From Trichomonas vaginalis G3 (taxonomy: Eukaryota > Parabasalia > Trichomonadida > Trichomonadidae), in assembly GCF_026262505.1 (NCBI RefSeq), contig NC_067203.1:13156392-13220391 (forward strand): a stretch of 64,000 bases of DNA. Direction: 5' to 3'. Shown here piece after piece: positions 1 through 9,702 of the stretch. Below the pieces are notes generated by a model. That model searched no databases. It saw only the letters and a program-made list of their open reading frames with translations, and was not told where the DNA came from. Every line of letters begins with the position of its first letter. The stretch's first letter is position 1. A program made the translations under genes and the position numbers.

Positions 1-1678
1 ATCAATAAATCGATTATTAGACAGAATGCTTCACCAGTAATGATTGTGTTACGTTATAAATTAACAATTTTGGCCAATCATTCATCTAAAATTGTCAAGA
101 ATTTAAAATTTGAATAAAGCTGTTGATTTTATAAGAGATATATATGTGAATTTATCTTTAAAATTAGTCACTTGCTACGATATATAAGTGGTTTATCTTA
201 AAAGGTAATATCTATCAAAATTGATTACAAATTTTTGAGAAAAATCATAAATTTTCGCAGAAATAACATTATATACAAATATTAAACTTGATCTACTTAC
301 TCAAAAATTCCAAAATAATTTTAGATTTATGATTTTCATAGATTTTTTAACAATTTTTGAATTTATTTTTTATTTTTTGAAAAAACTTTGGAAATTTCAC
401 ATCATTAAATCACGTTTTTACTATTTCAATAGTTATTTTTACGTTAAGTTGTAATGAATTTACTTATTTTTAAGTGAAAATATAAAATAATGTCAATATT
501 TTAAAAATAATGAGGAATTAGCAAGAATGATCAATGTAACTCTTTCATATATCATCAATTACTACTTTTTCTTTTCATTTATAGTGAATAAATTTGGTTG
601 AATGCTGCTAACGTATTCATTAACAGCTAAAGTTGAGAACGGGAACATCAAATACTGATTCGAAACAGATTACATTGATGAACTCGTCTCTATTTAATCA
701 TTCAAAATTCATATTTCTCGATTATTATTACAAACTCTCTCAAATTAAGCAAATTATACATCATTTTATCAACATTACAATTGCAATCTACATTCAATAC
801 GAAATTCAAACGAAATTCTCCATTATTACAATATTTTGATTCATAAATTAACGAAAATGAAATCTTTTATAAATTTCGAATAACCAAACAACGTATAACT
901 CAAATGTACAATCAATAAATGAATTTCAAAGTTTTTTACAGATTCAAAATATCTTTTTAAAATATTCTCATTATCAGCTTCCTTTATGCTCGCATTACAC
1001 TACAGATATATTTTGCCAGGCAACTACTTTAAAAAATTCGATTTTCAGAAATTTTACATTTTTTTTGTTAAAATCGTTCTAATACTAGTGATCCAGATCA
1101 CTGCTACGATAAACAAATATAGTGCTATTACTTTCTTACTTATTATGACTAAAAATTTATTTTTATTATTATTATTTTGTGATTTATTTTTCATATATTC
1201 ACTTCAGCATACTTATTTATCAGAATAATAGAGAGATTACAGGGTCATAATCCCATAAAAACTTCTTTACCATGATTAATATAATGAAAACTTACAAATT
1301 GTCATTTTATAGGATTTTTCAATATAAAATTATGATATATAGAATATGTTTAGTAAGTCTCCAAACAATCATCAATACATATCATATATAATGAAATTAT
1401 GATTTTATATAAGAACTTGAACACTTTCTTTACTATATATTTACCTCGGCCTAGACGAGTTATGATCTATGCATATATTCATTCACTTCAAAATGCAATC
1501 TTTAATAATTTCGCCCTCTATCGTCGTGATCGGGACGATTATTTTCGAAATAGACCGAAAGATTATTATTTTTTTTCGAAATAGACATTCTCCCCACTTC
1601 AAGGATTTGAAAGTTCTCAAAAATATTCAATCAAATAAAATTTGGCTTTTTAGGAAGACTTTCGAGATTTTTAAAGTG
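1..1678. other. Non-coding AT-rich left flank
   Basis: Very AT-rich sequence with many stops in all frames. The short open frames here are biased to Ile, Phe, Lys and Asn and look like chance. I see no RNA gene or transposon end. The open frame of the next gene extends back to an ATG at 1469, but that extension is low-complexity. Confidence 0.6.
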
Positions 1679-3037
1679 ATGGAATGGCCTTTGCAAATGG
1701 ATTTTGGCAATAGAGTCATTGTAAATGGTCATATCTCACTTAGCGCAAAGAATAATGAAGTTTTAATTACGTTTTTAAATCAAGATCGCAAAACAATTTT
1801 AATTGATTCATTATCTCAACTGCAAACAATCGAATTTGATGATGCTGATCCTCTTTTAATGGAATTAAAAGGTCAAAACATAAAAAGAAAATTTAAATTA
1901 GAAAATGAAACTGCAGTATCAAGTATATGGAGTTATTTTCAGCAATATTATCGACTTAAACCAGCTCCAGGAAATCATAGAATATTTTCAATTCTTCCTA
2001 AAACTCCAAATCCAAATCGATCTCGCGGAATTTTATATCAAGCTGTTAGATCTAACTCAACACCTCTTGCAGAAGTGAAATTTTCACATACGGCTGATGG
2101 AATTACTAATGAACTCATTCGAGAATCAATCTCAGAATTACAAATCATAGATATTGACGAAAATAACTATGATAAAGTATTTAGTAATGGCAAAGTTATA
2201 AATGGATACTCAGTCAGTGAACTTGATGTATCTCCAGCCTTTACAATTGAGTTATGGAGAAGAATTTTAGGAATTCAAGAGTGGCGCTTTGAAGAATACT
2301 CAAAACTTAAAGCCCAATTAGATCCAGTTCTTACTGGCAAAGTAGAAGCCAATGTTACACTTAAAAAATTCATTGAAACATCAAAAAATGATTTACAAAA
2401 GAAAATTTTCACAATAGAAGGCGGGGAAGGTATAGCTTTTAATGCTTTACTTGCCTTCTTCTTAAATAACTTCTGTACTGATGATTATATCCCAAGTATG
2501 TCTCATGTTGTGACATTATTTACGAATTGCCTTTTGGCTGGATCTGCAGGTGAAGATATGTTCTATACTCAATCTGGTGATAATATATCTGCTGATCAAG
2601 CAAGTTCTATTATTTTTTCTTTATTTGATTCTTATTATTCAAAAACATCGGGAATTTTATCATCCTTGTTTGATGATACGTTGCAGTTAATAATGTTGTC
2701 GTCACCTTCTACTCATGAAATGATTTCTAGTGCTAATTTGGAAAATTTTAATTTTCTTATTGACGAAGTTGGATCTCTCTTCATAAAAGGTAGGGACATG
2801 GAAAATTCTGTGCTTCTTATGACAGCTGGTCTTTCATCACCATCGATTCCTCAGTTTGTTCGAACATTTTTAGCATCTTCCTTTATTTTGCTGCATAATC
2901 GTCTTGCTGAAATAGTTGAAGAGCAGCCATCCCTATTTTGTGATACATATATCAGACTTCTTCAAACAGTCAACGTTAGATTATTGCTGCATAACGCGCA
3001 TCTAATGTCAGACTTTGAAAATGAAGCTGATAAATAG
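1679..3037 (+). CDS. Hypothetical 452-aa protein, mostly helical C-terminal half
   Basis: I do not recognise a family with confidence. I chose the ATG at 1679 because the in-frame extension back to 1469 is Ile/Phe/Lys-rich and unlike the rest. The first ~110 residues look like a compact beta-rich domain (a PH/GRAM-like fold is possible). The rest is leucine- and phenylalanine-rich and looks helical, with a conserved-looking Glu-Leu-Trp-Arg-Arg stretch near residue 190 and a Gly-Gly-Glu-Gly turn near 240. The overall plan, a small N-terminal domain and then a helical domain beginning ELWRR, is loosely like Rab-GAP TBC proteins. I see neither the Arg-finger IxxDxxR nor the YxQ motif, so this would be at most a very divergent or inactive relative. 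It has no signal peptide or membrane segment. No clear initiator motif lies just before the start. Confidence 0.75.
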   Translation: MEWPLQMDFGNRVIVNGHISLSAKNNEVLITFLNQDRKTILIDSLSQLQTIEFDDADPLLMELKGQNIKRKFKLENETAVSSIWSYFQQYYRLKPAPGNHRIFSILPKTPNPNRSRGILYQAVRSNSTPLAEVKFSHTADGITNELIRESISELQIIDIDENNYDKVFSNGKVINGYSVSELDVSPAFTIELWRRILGIQEWRFEEYSKLKAQLDPVLTGKVEANVTLKKFIETSKNDLQKKIFTIEGGEGIAFNALLAFFLNNFCTDDYIPSMSHVVTLFTNCLLAGSAGEDMFYTQSGDNISADQASSIIFSLFDSYYSKTSGILSSLFDDTLQLIMLSSPSTHEMISSANLENFNFLIDEVGSLFIKGRDMENSVLLMTAGLSSPSIPQFVRTFLASSFILLHNRLAEIVEEQPSLFCDTYIRLLQTVNVRLLLHNAHLMSDFENEADK

Positions 3038-3615
3038 AATTTCTCCAAATGTATTATTTGTATTGTTTATTGTTATTTCTAAATTGTATTATTTTATAAT
3101 GTTTCTTCTTGTTCTTTTCTGTGCCAGAATGTTTTGCTCAGAATATTTGCATCATGAAAATGATTAAATGAATTGGAAATTTAGTTGTAGGCAAGTTCCA
3201 TTCAAATTGAGTCTGTTTTGATCTCTGTTGATTTATCGTAGAGATAGAGGAGAAACAATATACTCAGGATAAAAAATGACGCTCTTCCTTTTTTTATTCC
3301 TAGGGTTACTGATTGCTTCCTTTCTGCTCGACATGCCAGATATGAAAGAATTTACTAGTATACAACTTAATTTATTACCCTAATTGGCAGCTATCTTAAT
3401 GGGAATTATTATTGTGTTTTCCGTTATTCGCCCGAATTATTCTATTTAAAATCAAGTTTGTTAATTTGAATAATACTGTAGCAATACTCAAATATGGGAA
3501 TAAGATTATGATTAACCCTACCAAAAACTACCTATATTAAAAATCGAAATGCAATGGCAAGTTTTTTGTTATGTGGATTAATAAAACAAATAGACAGAAG
3601 TTTTTTATTAATATA
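3038..3615. other. Intergenic, convergent 3' ends
   Basis: The gap lies between two converging genes. It is AT-rich with no open frame of note, no repeat and no RNA gene that I can see. TAAA-type tails suitable for trichomonad polyadenylation are common here. Confidence 0.5.
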
Positions 3616-4985
3616 TCATAACATGGATGTATCAAACTCTCCATCAACATTTTGAGGATGTCCTTCGGAAGATTCATGCTCATTAGATTTATTGATCAGT
3701 TGTGGTTTGAGAGGAAGCTCCATTCCATCTTCCCATTTCGTTAAATTATGGTTTTGGAATACGTCATTTTCGATTCCAAGTTCTTGTATATCTTCAAGAT
3801 ATACAGACTGTGCATCGATATTGGAGTACCCTGATGATACATTCTTTATTGATACGAAAAGAATGGCTGATGCAAAGGAAATGAAGAGATCAGCGAAATC
3901 ATTGATTAAATCTGAAAGCCAATAAGGAATTTCATCGGCAATGCAACTAATCAATGTATTTGCAAATACAAAATGAATATAAATAAGAATAACTGTCTTA
4001 TATCTATGATAAGTAACAAATTGCTTAAAAACAGGTGTCGTTGAAGGATCTATGCCTCTTTCATGGATGACATAGAGATGACCTTTGATTTCGAGTTCAA
4101 CACCGTTTATATTGACAATTATCATTTTTGTCAAAATAATTAAAATTAAAATGACAAAAATGAGAAATGCGAAAGCGTAATTCGCAAGATAAACATTAGC
4201 ATTCAGAGCTGATGACGCAAATAGTATAATAGAGAGAACAGCGGTCTTAAAATGTACATCTTTGAATATTCTGTATTTATGATTTCCCAGCCGTTTGAAC
4301 CGAGCAAAACTGCCATAAATATCAGCACACGGCCAACGAAGTAGCTTGTAATTGAGAGTTCGCGGAAAGGAGTGTGTTTATCTGAATAATAATCGTGATT
4401 GAGCTGTAAATATGAAAATATTGTGTAAAGGAGAATAAAAAGCGTACTTACCATAACTAAGATATTGTATCGAGATGCGTTCTTTTGGAATTTGAAGATA
4501 TTAAAGAACATGAATAGAAATACGAGCGCAAATAACGATATTGCGACTGGTTTAATAATTAATGATGGAATCCATCGGAGATCTAGAAGTGCATTCGGAT
4601 TTGTGTAGTTGATACTGAGAGTATATGTTGGTCGTGGATTCTGGGGGTTACATAATACTAGAATTGGCTTCACTGTAGCCGGAAAATTAAAGAGGTATTT
4701 CCACTCTTGGTATTCGTCTGTTTTCTGAAATTCGAAAGTATGATTAATATTCGAAATGTGACCTAATTTATCACATGGATCTGTAATAGAAAAGTTACTG
4801 AGCCTGATTTGATGCAATTCTTTGAATGATGGCATTAAAAGCATAAATTTTGATATAACTTGAGAACTTAGATTGACTGAAAACATACCATCTTTCTGGA
4901 AAGAGAAAGATGGGAAGAGATTCTCGAGTTGAGTTGACTTTCTTGTAGTTCTGAAAAAATAAAATTCGAGAAATATAAAAAACAT
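3616..4985 (-). pseudogene. Lung-7TM / GPR107-type seven-helix protein gene, frameshifted
   Basis: Two adjacent reading frames together read as one GOST/Lung-7TM receptor (GPR107, GPR108 and TMEM87 family, Golgi-endosome membrane proteins). The first frame (4985 down to 4203) gives a ~150-residue luminal domain and then helices. It includes the family-like hinge Gly-Ser-Asn-Gly-Trp-Glu-Ile-Ile. The second frame opens before its apparent start at 4134: read through 4250-4140 it gives two further hydrophobic helices, then residues typical of the family's last helices and an acidic cytoplasmic tail. The frame changes near 4250. There is no GT...AG pair suited to an intron there, so this is a one-base-type frameshift, either a real lesion or a sequence error. 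The first frame's start is also uncertain: a perfect initiator lies upstream at 5059-5073, whose ATG (5061) opens a different frame. Some ORF lists start this gene at a TTG at 4988; the first ATG is at 4985. Confidence 0.7.
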
Positions 4986-5057
4986 CAATAAATAATAAAT
5001 AAATTGAAAGGAAATACACTTTATTCAATAGGAATATGTAAATCCGCCCTAAAAAAT

Positions 5058-5073
5058 TCATAATAATGAGTGA
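5058..5073. promoter_or_regulatory. Initiator shared by two divergent genes
   Basis: Read on the minus strand this is TCACTCATTATT followed directly by ATG, an almost perfect copy of the trichomonad initiator (TCA+1 Y W Y TCATTA). Read on the plus strand the same bases begin TCATAATAATGAG, which also fits TCA+1 Y W, 24 bases before the BspA-like start at 5084. One short site may therefore serve both genes. Confidence 0.6.
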
Positions 5074-5083
5074 AACTTGATGA

Positions 5084-5815
5084 ATGATCCTTCGATTTCA
5101 ATATCAACAATATAATTTTGAAACAATTGATGATTATACATGTCAAATTGGGATATCTAATAACCAATTTGCTAATGCTCCAATTGAAGGATATTCTATC
5201 AAAGGGAAAGTCGTCATTCCAAGTTTCGCTTATAACGAAGGCAAATCTTATAAAGTTGTTAAGACATCGAAATATGCGTTTAAAAAATGCACCTTTATTA
5301 CATCAATTGCAATTCCGAAGACTCTTGAATATATTTCTTTGGACTCGTTTTGGAACACGAGTGTAACTGAATTGATGATTCCTAGATCAGTCAAGTTTAT
5401 GGAAAATTTTTCATTATCAACAATGTTAAAACTAGAAATACTCATTTTTGAAGAAGGAATTTCAATAAGTATAAGCAATTATTCCTTTCATGACTGCATG
5501 AGTTTGCATACAATTATATTACCAGTTAATATTATTTACCCTGAAACAGGGCTTTTTCATAAAACTAATTTAGAAAGAGTCTTTATATGTTCAAAAACTG
5601 TTGTTTCGAATGATAATAATCAATTTTGGCAAGCTTATAGATATCCTACAATATTTGTAACGAATTCTTATAAAGGAGAAAAATTCTTTGGAATTCAAGT
5701 TAGATTTATGGAAAATGAAAGATATTTTTGCCCTAACGATAAGAAAAGTTATATATGTAATGCGTATTTAATGAATTCTATTTCATTATACTTTATTTTT
5801 TGCATCTTATTATAA
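5084..5815 (+). CDS. BspA-like leucine-rich repeat surface protein
   Basis: This 243-aa protein has LRR_5 (BspA/Treponema-type) repeats of about 23 residues: recurring patterns such as Ile-Pro-x-Ser-Val, Tyr-x-Phe-x-x-Cys-x-x-Leu-x-x-Ile and a following beta strand, over residues ~45-180. BspA-like proteins form one of the largest surface families in Trichomonas, implicated in adhesion. The C-terminus is hydrophobic (last ~15 residues) and could be a short membrane anchor, but no cytoplasmic tail follows, so the protein is shorter than typical anchored members. There is no clear N-terminal signal peptide, which is usual for this family in trichomonads. The ATG at 5084 is the first in frame; an upstream ATG at 5066 opens only a four-codon frame. 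The gene is divergent from the frameshifted 7TM gene with almost no space between. Confidence 0.85.
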   Translation: MILRFQYQQYNFETIDDYTCQIGISNNQFANAPIEGYSIKGKVVIPSFAYNEGKSYKVVKTSKYAFKKCTFITSIAIPKTLEYISLDSFWNTSVTELMIPRSVKFMENFSLSTMLKLEILIFEEGISISISNYSFHDCMSLHTIILPVNIIYPETGLFHKTNLERVFICSKTVVSNDNNQFWQAYRYPTIFVTNSYKGEKFFGIQVRFMENERYFCPNDKKSYICNAYLMNSISLYFIFCILL

Positions 5816-6139
5816 AAAATTAATTCATCAGATATTTAGAAAATTTGGTCAAAAACTGGATGATATTTGATAATCAGAAAGCTAAAATTACGAGAAAATA
5901 TTTTTAAAATTGGATTTTTGAGATCAACTTATATGCTTTAATAGTTTTTATTAATGAAATGATGCTCTCAAACTAATCAACTGCTTTGATTTTTTGAAAC
6001 ATCAGATGATCTAAGAGGGACCTTTAAAAATGCTTTGTCATTTGAAGCTTATATAGTGTCTATGGATCATCTTTGTAAAATCAGAATATTGCAATATTTT
6101 GAATATTCGTGTCGGTTTATTAATTTTATAGTCGTAAAC
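5816..6139. other. Intergenic
   Basis: AT-rich spacer before the IQ-motif gene. No repeat, RNA gene or strong initiator is visible. The open frame of the next gene extends back to a TTG at 6035, but that part is not convincing as protein. Confidence 0.5.
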
Positions 6140-6406
6140 ATGGATGAAAAAACAGCTGCAACTAAGATTCAGAAAGTATGGCGATCATATAACATAAGAA
6201 GAAATATTAATTACCTTGCCCGTAATGATTTTCTAAAGATTTGTGAGGAATTTAATGATCAAACACCTGTATGGAAATCATCTAATTTGTCCATGCCTCA
6301 ATTTAATCTTCCAAATGATTATATGATACTTCAAACTCAAGCTGCTATTGCATCAAGGCTTTCACATCTCAAATATCAAGATTTAATATCACAAAGTCCA
6401 AAATAA
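6140..6406 (+). CDS. Small IQ-motif protein
   Basis: This is an 88-aa protein starting Met-Asp-Glu-Lys-Thr. Residues ~5-22 contain a good calmodulin-binding IQ motif (Ala-x-x-Ile-Gln-Lys-Val-Trp-Arg-Ser-Tyr-x-x-Arg-Arg, matching IQxxxR with basic followers). The rest is short and helical. Such small IQ proteins often bind calmodulin or centrin-like partners at the cytoskeleton or basal body, but nothing here proves a partner. I chose the ATG at 6140 because the longer frame begins at a non-ATG codon and adds only an Ile/Phe-rich extension. It is flanked by non-coding DNA and has no operon relation to neighbours. The product name beyond 'IQ motif' is unknown. Confidence 0.7.
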   Translation: MDEKTAATKIQKVWRSYNIRRNINYLARNDFLKICEEFNDQTPVWKSSNLSMPQFNLPNDYMILQTQAAIASRLSHLKYQDLISQSPK

Positions 6407-6788
6407 TTTCAAATATATTCGATTTTACTTGTTAGAAGCATTCACCTATTTCTAAAATGATTAATCCACGTAGTAGTTGAAAGCCATTTCTCAAATTGAA
6501 AAACCAATATCATAACCTATTGAAACCACAAGATGACTGTAATTTGTATGGCATTTCCATTACGTTTTAATGAGAATAGTCCAAGAAAAACCCATTTTAA
6601 TTATAAATAATTTGATTCTTGTATGGAATCATAAAAAAATAAGCAACTTGTAAAACATTTATAAGATATTAAATTCATTGACTTTACTATTTTCAGATCA
6701 AAACTTTTTAAAAAAGAGAACACATAAGTAATTAAAGAAAGAAAATAAAAGTAATCCATAAGCTTTATAACAATATATAAAAGTTAAG
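6407..6788. other. Intergenic, convergent 3' ends
   Basis: AT-rich spacer between converging genes; nothing recognisable. Confidence 0.5.
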
Positions 6789-8168
6789 TTAGTTTGATCC
6801 TTCCTTAGAATTCTTCACTGCCTCGTTAAAATGCTGTAAAAGGCCAGTGAGATATTCTGTTTTCTCTGTATCATTGGAAGTAATCCATTTCTCAAGAGCC
6901 AAGTCTTCTGGTTCTGTATGCTCCATGTATTTCTTCAGTTTCGTGACTCTTTCTGGTGTTGGATAAATGCATCTGAATCCGCCAAGTCTCTTTTGAGCGA
7001 TTTCGTATTCGCAGATGCTTACTGCAGCACATATGTCTTCATCATCACGCTTCAACATCTTTTCCTCGATGAAATTGGCTGTTTCTGTCGGTTGTGGAAT
7101 TAATGCGACGTTTAACAAGTCTTTAACGAGAGGAGCTTTGATGGCCATGTCGAGATTCGATGATGTACCAAGAGCTGGTGATACGTTAACTTCGAGGATA
7201 TGGATATCACCCTCTTTTGAAAGAATTACGTCAAATCCGAATAATTCGAAGGACTCACGGAGGCGTGGTTGCTGGCGGAATGTTTCACGTGATGCCATGA
7301 TGCATGTAACGAAAGCATCTTCGATCTTTGAGCGGATTTCGTCACAATCAAAACCTTGTTCTTTCAACCATGGCCAGAATGGATGATGCGACCATTTGTT
7401 GCCTTTGCCATCTTCGGCAAGATCGTTTGTAACGTGAAAGTTCTCATTCTCTTTGTTGATTGAGAAGTTTGTAAGATGTGCGGATTTGTTTGTAATAGAA
7501 TCGTGATTCTCTTCGTATGGTTCTGTTGCAAGTCTGACAAGACCATTATCGAATGCATAAATGCGGAGAGGAACTAAAGAAGTGACAAGAACGTAAAATC
7601 TCAAATCGAATTTGAGTCCGTTGATCAAAAGTGGATGGTCAAGATACTTCTGAACAACTACACGCTTGATTGATGGGTTAGGTGGCTCATCAATAACACT
7701 AATTCCGTTTCCACGAGATCCACCTGCTGGTTTTTGGATCCAAAGTGGGGAAGATGGGAATGCTTCGAGTAATTTACCGCGTTCCTCGGGTAAAAGATAT
7801 GTTTCTGGGTAGAAAGAAGGAATCTCATGAATCCTTTGTTCGAGTTCACGCATAATGTGATGATAACCCGCCTTAGAACCTAAAGCGAAAGTATTTTCGT
7901 AGTGATTTGTCCTCTGAGTGAGATATTCACATTCAAGATTTTCATTACTAAGTTTTCCGCCAACGATAACATTGGCATCTTCAAGATCTTGGACTTCTTT
8001 GAATCCACTCTTTCTCAAAACTGAATGAATCAATCTGGCAGCGTATCCAGTTTTGAAATAATTTGCCTGGCATGGTTGTGGAGGAATTGATTCGAAAGGT
8101 GTGCAGAACTTGAAAAACTGTACCGGATAAGGGTACTTCTTCATCACCTGATCATAAACAGAACTCAT
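6789..8168 (-). CDS. Tubulin-tyrosine ligase-like (TTLL) enzyme
   Basis: This 459-aa protein has a complete TTL domain (ATP-grasp fold) over residues ~50-390. Visible hallmarks are the ATP-binding stretch Trp-Ile-Gln-Lys-Pro-Ala-Gly-Gly-Ser-Arg-Gly-Asn-Gly-Ile, the Phe-Asp-Leu-Arg-Phe-Tyr-Val strand, Leu-Thr-Asn-Phe-Ser-Ile-Asn-Lys, and the metal-binding Phe-Glu-Leu-Phe-Gly-Phe-Asp-Val with Leu-Glu-Val-Asn-Val-Ser-Pro-Ala-Leu. Family members ligate Tyr, Glu or Gly to tubulin tails. The plan is closest to the glutamylase branch (TTLL4/5-like), a judgement from motif style only. Trichomonads have several flagella and an axostyle rich in modified tubulin, which gives such enzymes a clear place of action. 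The C-terminal ~70 residues form a helical extension. The ATG is the first in frame. Confidence 0.93.
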   Translation of the reverse strand: MSSVYDQVMKKYPYPVQFFKFCTPFESIPPQPCQANYFKTGYAARLIHSVLRKSGFKEVQDLEDANVIVGGKLSNENLECEYLTQRTNHYENTFALGSKAGYHHIMRELEQRIHEIPSFYPETYLLPEERGKLLEAFPSSPLWIQKPAGGSRGNGISVIDEPPNPSIKRVVVQKYLDHPLLINGLKFDLRFYVLVTSLVPLRIYAFDNGLVRLATEPYEENHDSITNKSAHLTNFSINKENENFHVTNDLAEDGKGNKWSHHPFWPWLKEQGFDCDEIRSKIEDAFVTCIMASRETFRQQPRLRESFELFGFDVILSKEGDIHILEVNVSPALGTSSNLDMAIKAPLVKDLLNVALIPQPTETANFIEEKMLKRDDEDICAAVSICEYEIAQKRLGGFRCIYPTPERVTKLKKYMEHTEPEDLALEKWITSNDTEKTEYLTGLLQHFNEAVKNSKEGSN

Positions 8169-8579
8169 TCTGTTCTGAAATTGGTTGTGTAACGATAGAC
8201 ATCGTTTAATTTTGAGTTAAAATCTTGAATAACGAATAAATATAAAATGAAAATATTTGAATTGGCTGGAAGGATTTATAAAGAAAATCGTTTATTTTTG
8301 TCAGATAATGTGTGGTCACTAAAAAAAGGAGCCAGCAATGACTTGTGAGTCCTAGGATTGCTTGAAAAATCCGATTGTATTAATGTTATCAGATGTATGA
8401 AGCGCTATTGCTTAAATTCACATTGAAGTCATACAGATATATGAAAAATAGTTAATGAATAATGAGAAAATGGTTTATTCGGCATTTTATCAGTATCACT
8501 ACCGTTCTAAGGTGCAATTTTTTGATTAAGAAAAAATGAAGAATAAAAATTAAAAAACATTGATGAAAAAGGTTAAATT
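8169..8579. other. Intergenic
   Basis: About 410 bases between two minus-strand genes. AT-rich, with no open frame or repeat seen. A TCAGAACAGAATG context directly before the TTLL start is a weak initiator match. Confidence 0.45.
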
Positions 8580-9377
8580 TTAGTGTCTATGGCCATGTCT
8601 TGATCCGCTATGATGACCTGAGTCATATCCAAGAGCATTTGAGTCATTCTTTCTTGGAGCGTAACCAAGGCCATTTCTGTTACTTCTGTTTAAGAAAGGA
8701 TCTTCTCTTACACGTGAATCCCACTTTTGGTTGAATGAATCAACTTCATCTTCGTTCATTCCGTGAATCTTTCTGGAATCATATGTTTTTCCATCAGAAT
8801 CAATCTTTCTATCGTAAACAACTGTTTTGTCACCCATTCTGCGCATTTCTGCCATATGAGTCTTACCAGTTGAATCCATATCTTTTCTTTTCGTGCTAAC
8901 AGTTCCATCTCCATTAGAATAGCTAACTGAAGATGAGCAGTAGTAGTAAGATTGGCCATTTCCACCAAATGGACTGCTGAAATCATTCGATCTTGTGTTC
9001 GAATATTTTCCAACGGAATAATCTTTCTTTGGTTTGGGGCTAGAATGTGAGAAATCATCTGGCTCTTCAACACGTGGTGCTCTCGATGCTCTTGATTGCG
9101 AAAAATCTGAAGAATCATCAACTTCTTCAACCTGTGGTGTGTGACGTGTTGAAGTTCTTGAATTATCCATGCCTATTTCATGGCGGTGTGATCTGGATTG
9201 ACGATCGTCTTCGATTCCAAACGGAATTCTGCCAAAATTAGCAAATGCTTGGTGCATCATATTATCCATATGCCTGTCAAACTCTCTAAAGGTTTCATTT
9301 ATATGGGAGAAGATATCACGATGCGGATTTGACTGTCTTTCATTGAAGAAAGGGTCATTATACCAGTCATCAAACAT
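8580..9377 (-). CDS. Myeloid leukemia factor (MLF) family protein
   Basis: This 265-aa protein matches the Mlf1-interacting/MLF family. It has an N-terminal Met-Phe-Asp-Asp-Trp-Tyr-Asn-Asp-Pro-Phe-Phe stretch, a central Ser/Asp-rich linker, and the core signature near residues 160-235: Tyr-Tyr-x-Cys-Ser-Ser-Ser-Val-Ser-Tyr, then Lys-Arg-Lys-Asp, Thr-His-Met-Ala-Glu-Met-Arg-Arg-Met-Gly-Asp and a Gly-Lys-Thr-Tyr-Asp-Ser-Arg-Lys strand. The C-terminus is His/Ser/Gly-rich. MLF proteins are small adaptors found across eukaryotes, including diplomonads, with links to stress and vesicle-like foci; a specific role here is not known. I start at the ATG at 9377 rather than the longer frame, which begins with TTG at 9419 and adds a hydrophobic run. 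TTTCAGCAATC precedes this ATG as a weak initiator. Confidence 0.88.
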   Translation of the reverse strand: MFDDWYNDPFFNERQSNPHRDIFSHINETFREFDRHMDNMMHQAFANFGRIPFGIEDDRQSRSHRHEIGMDNSRTSTRHTPQVEEVDDSSDFSQSRASRAPRVEEPDDFSHSSPKPKKDYSVGKYSNTRSNDFSSPFGGNGQSYYYCSSSVSYSNGDGTVSTKRKDMDSTGKTHMAEMRRMGDKTVVYDRKIDSDGKTYDSRKIHGMNEDEVDSFNQKWDSRVREDPFLNRSNRNGLGYAPRKNDSNALGYDSGHHSGSRHGHRH

Positions 9378-9702
9378 GATTGCTGAAAAAAAAAATATGT
9401 TTACCAAAATTTTTCTCAAAACAATTTACAAAATTTTAATTCAATTCATTTAAGATTATATTGCTCGTGAATATGGTATAAAAATTAAATCAAAATCACA
9501 TCAAATTTAAACGTTCATGTAATATTATTTCCGTGTAAATTATTGAAATTGTAAGATATAATGTCAGATAAATCTAAAAAATTGCATCAAAGCAATTCCT
9601 GACTATGTTCTTCATTGATATGGGTTATCCTGGTGATAAAATTGCATAATATGCCTTATTGAAGGAGATATTTAGTAGATAAATGTTGTAGCAAATTACA
9701 CA
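9378..9702. other. Intergenic, divergent 5' ends
   Basis: AT-rich divergent promoter region between the MLF and GH99 genes. No strong initiator is visible on the GH99 side. Confidence 0.45.

Noticed and set aside
633-1228. Two open frames of 68 and 80 codons near the left edge
   Set aside because: Ile/Phe/Leu-rich low-complexity content, no initiator, no domain; expected by chance in this composition.
4918-4984. Possible ~67-base spliceosomal intron in the 7TM gene (GTATTT...TTTTTTCAG)
   Set aside because: It would join the initiator-linked start to the receptor frame, but it lacks the conserved 5' GTAYGT and the ACTAACACACAG end typical of trichomonad introns; kept only as one explanation in the findings.
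4795-5061. 88-codon minus-strand frame starting at the perfect initiator
   Set aside because: After ~37 residues it overlaps the receptor frame out of phase and has no likeness to any protein; not listed as a separate gene.
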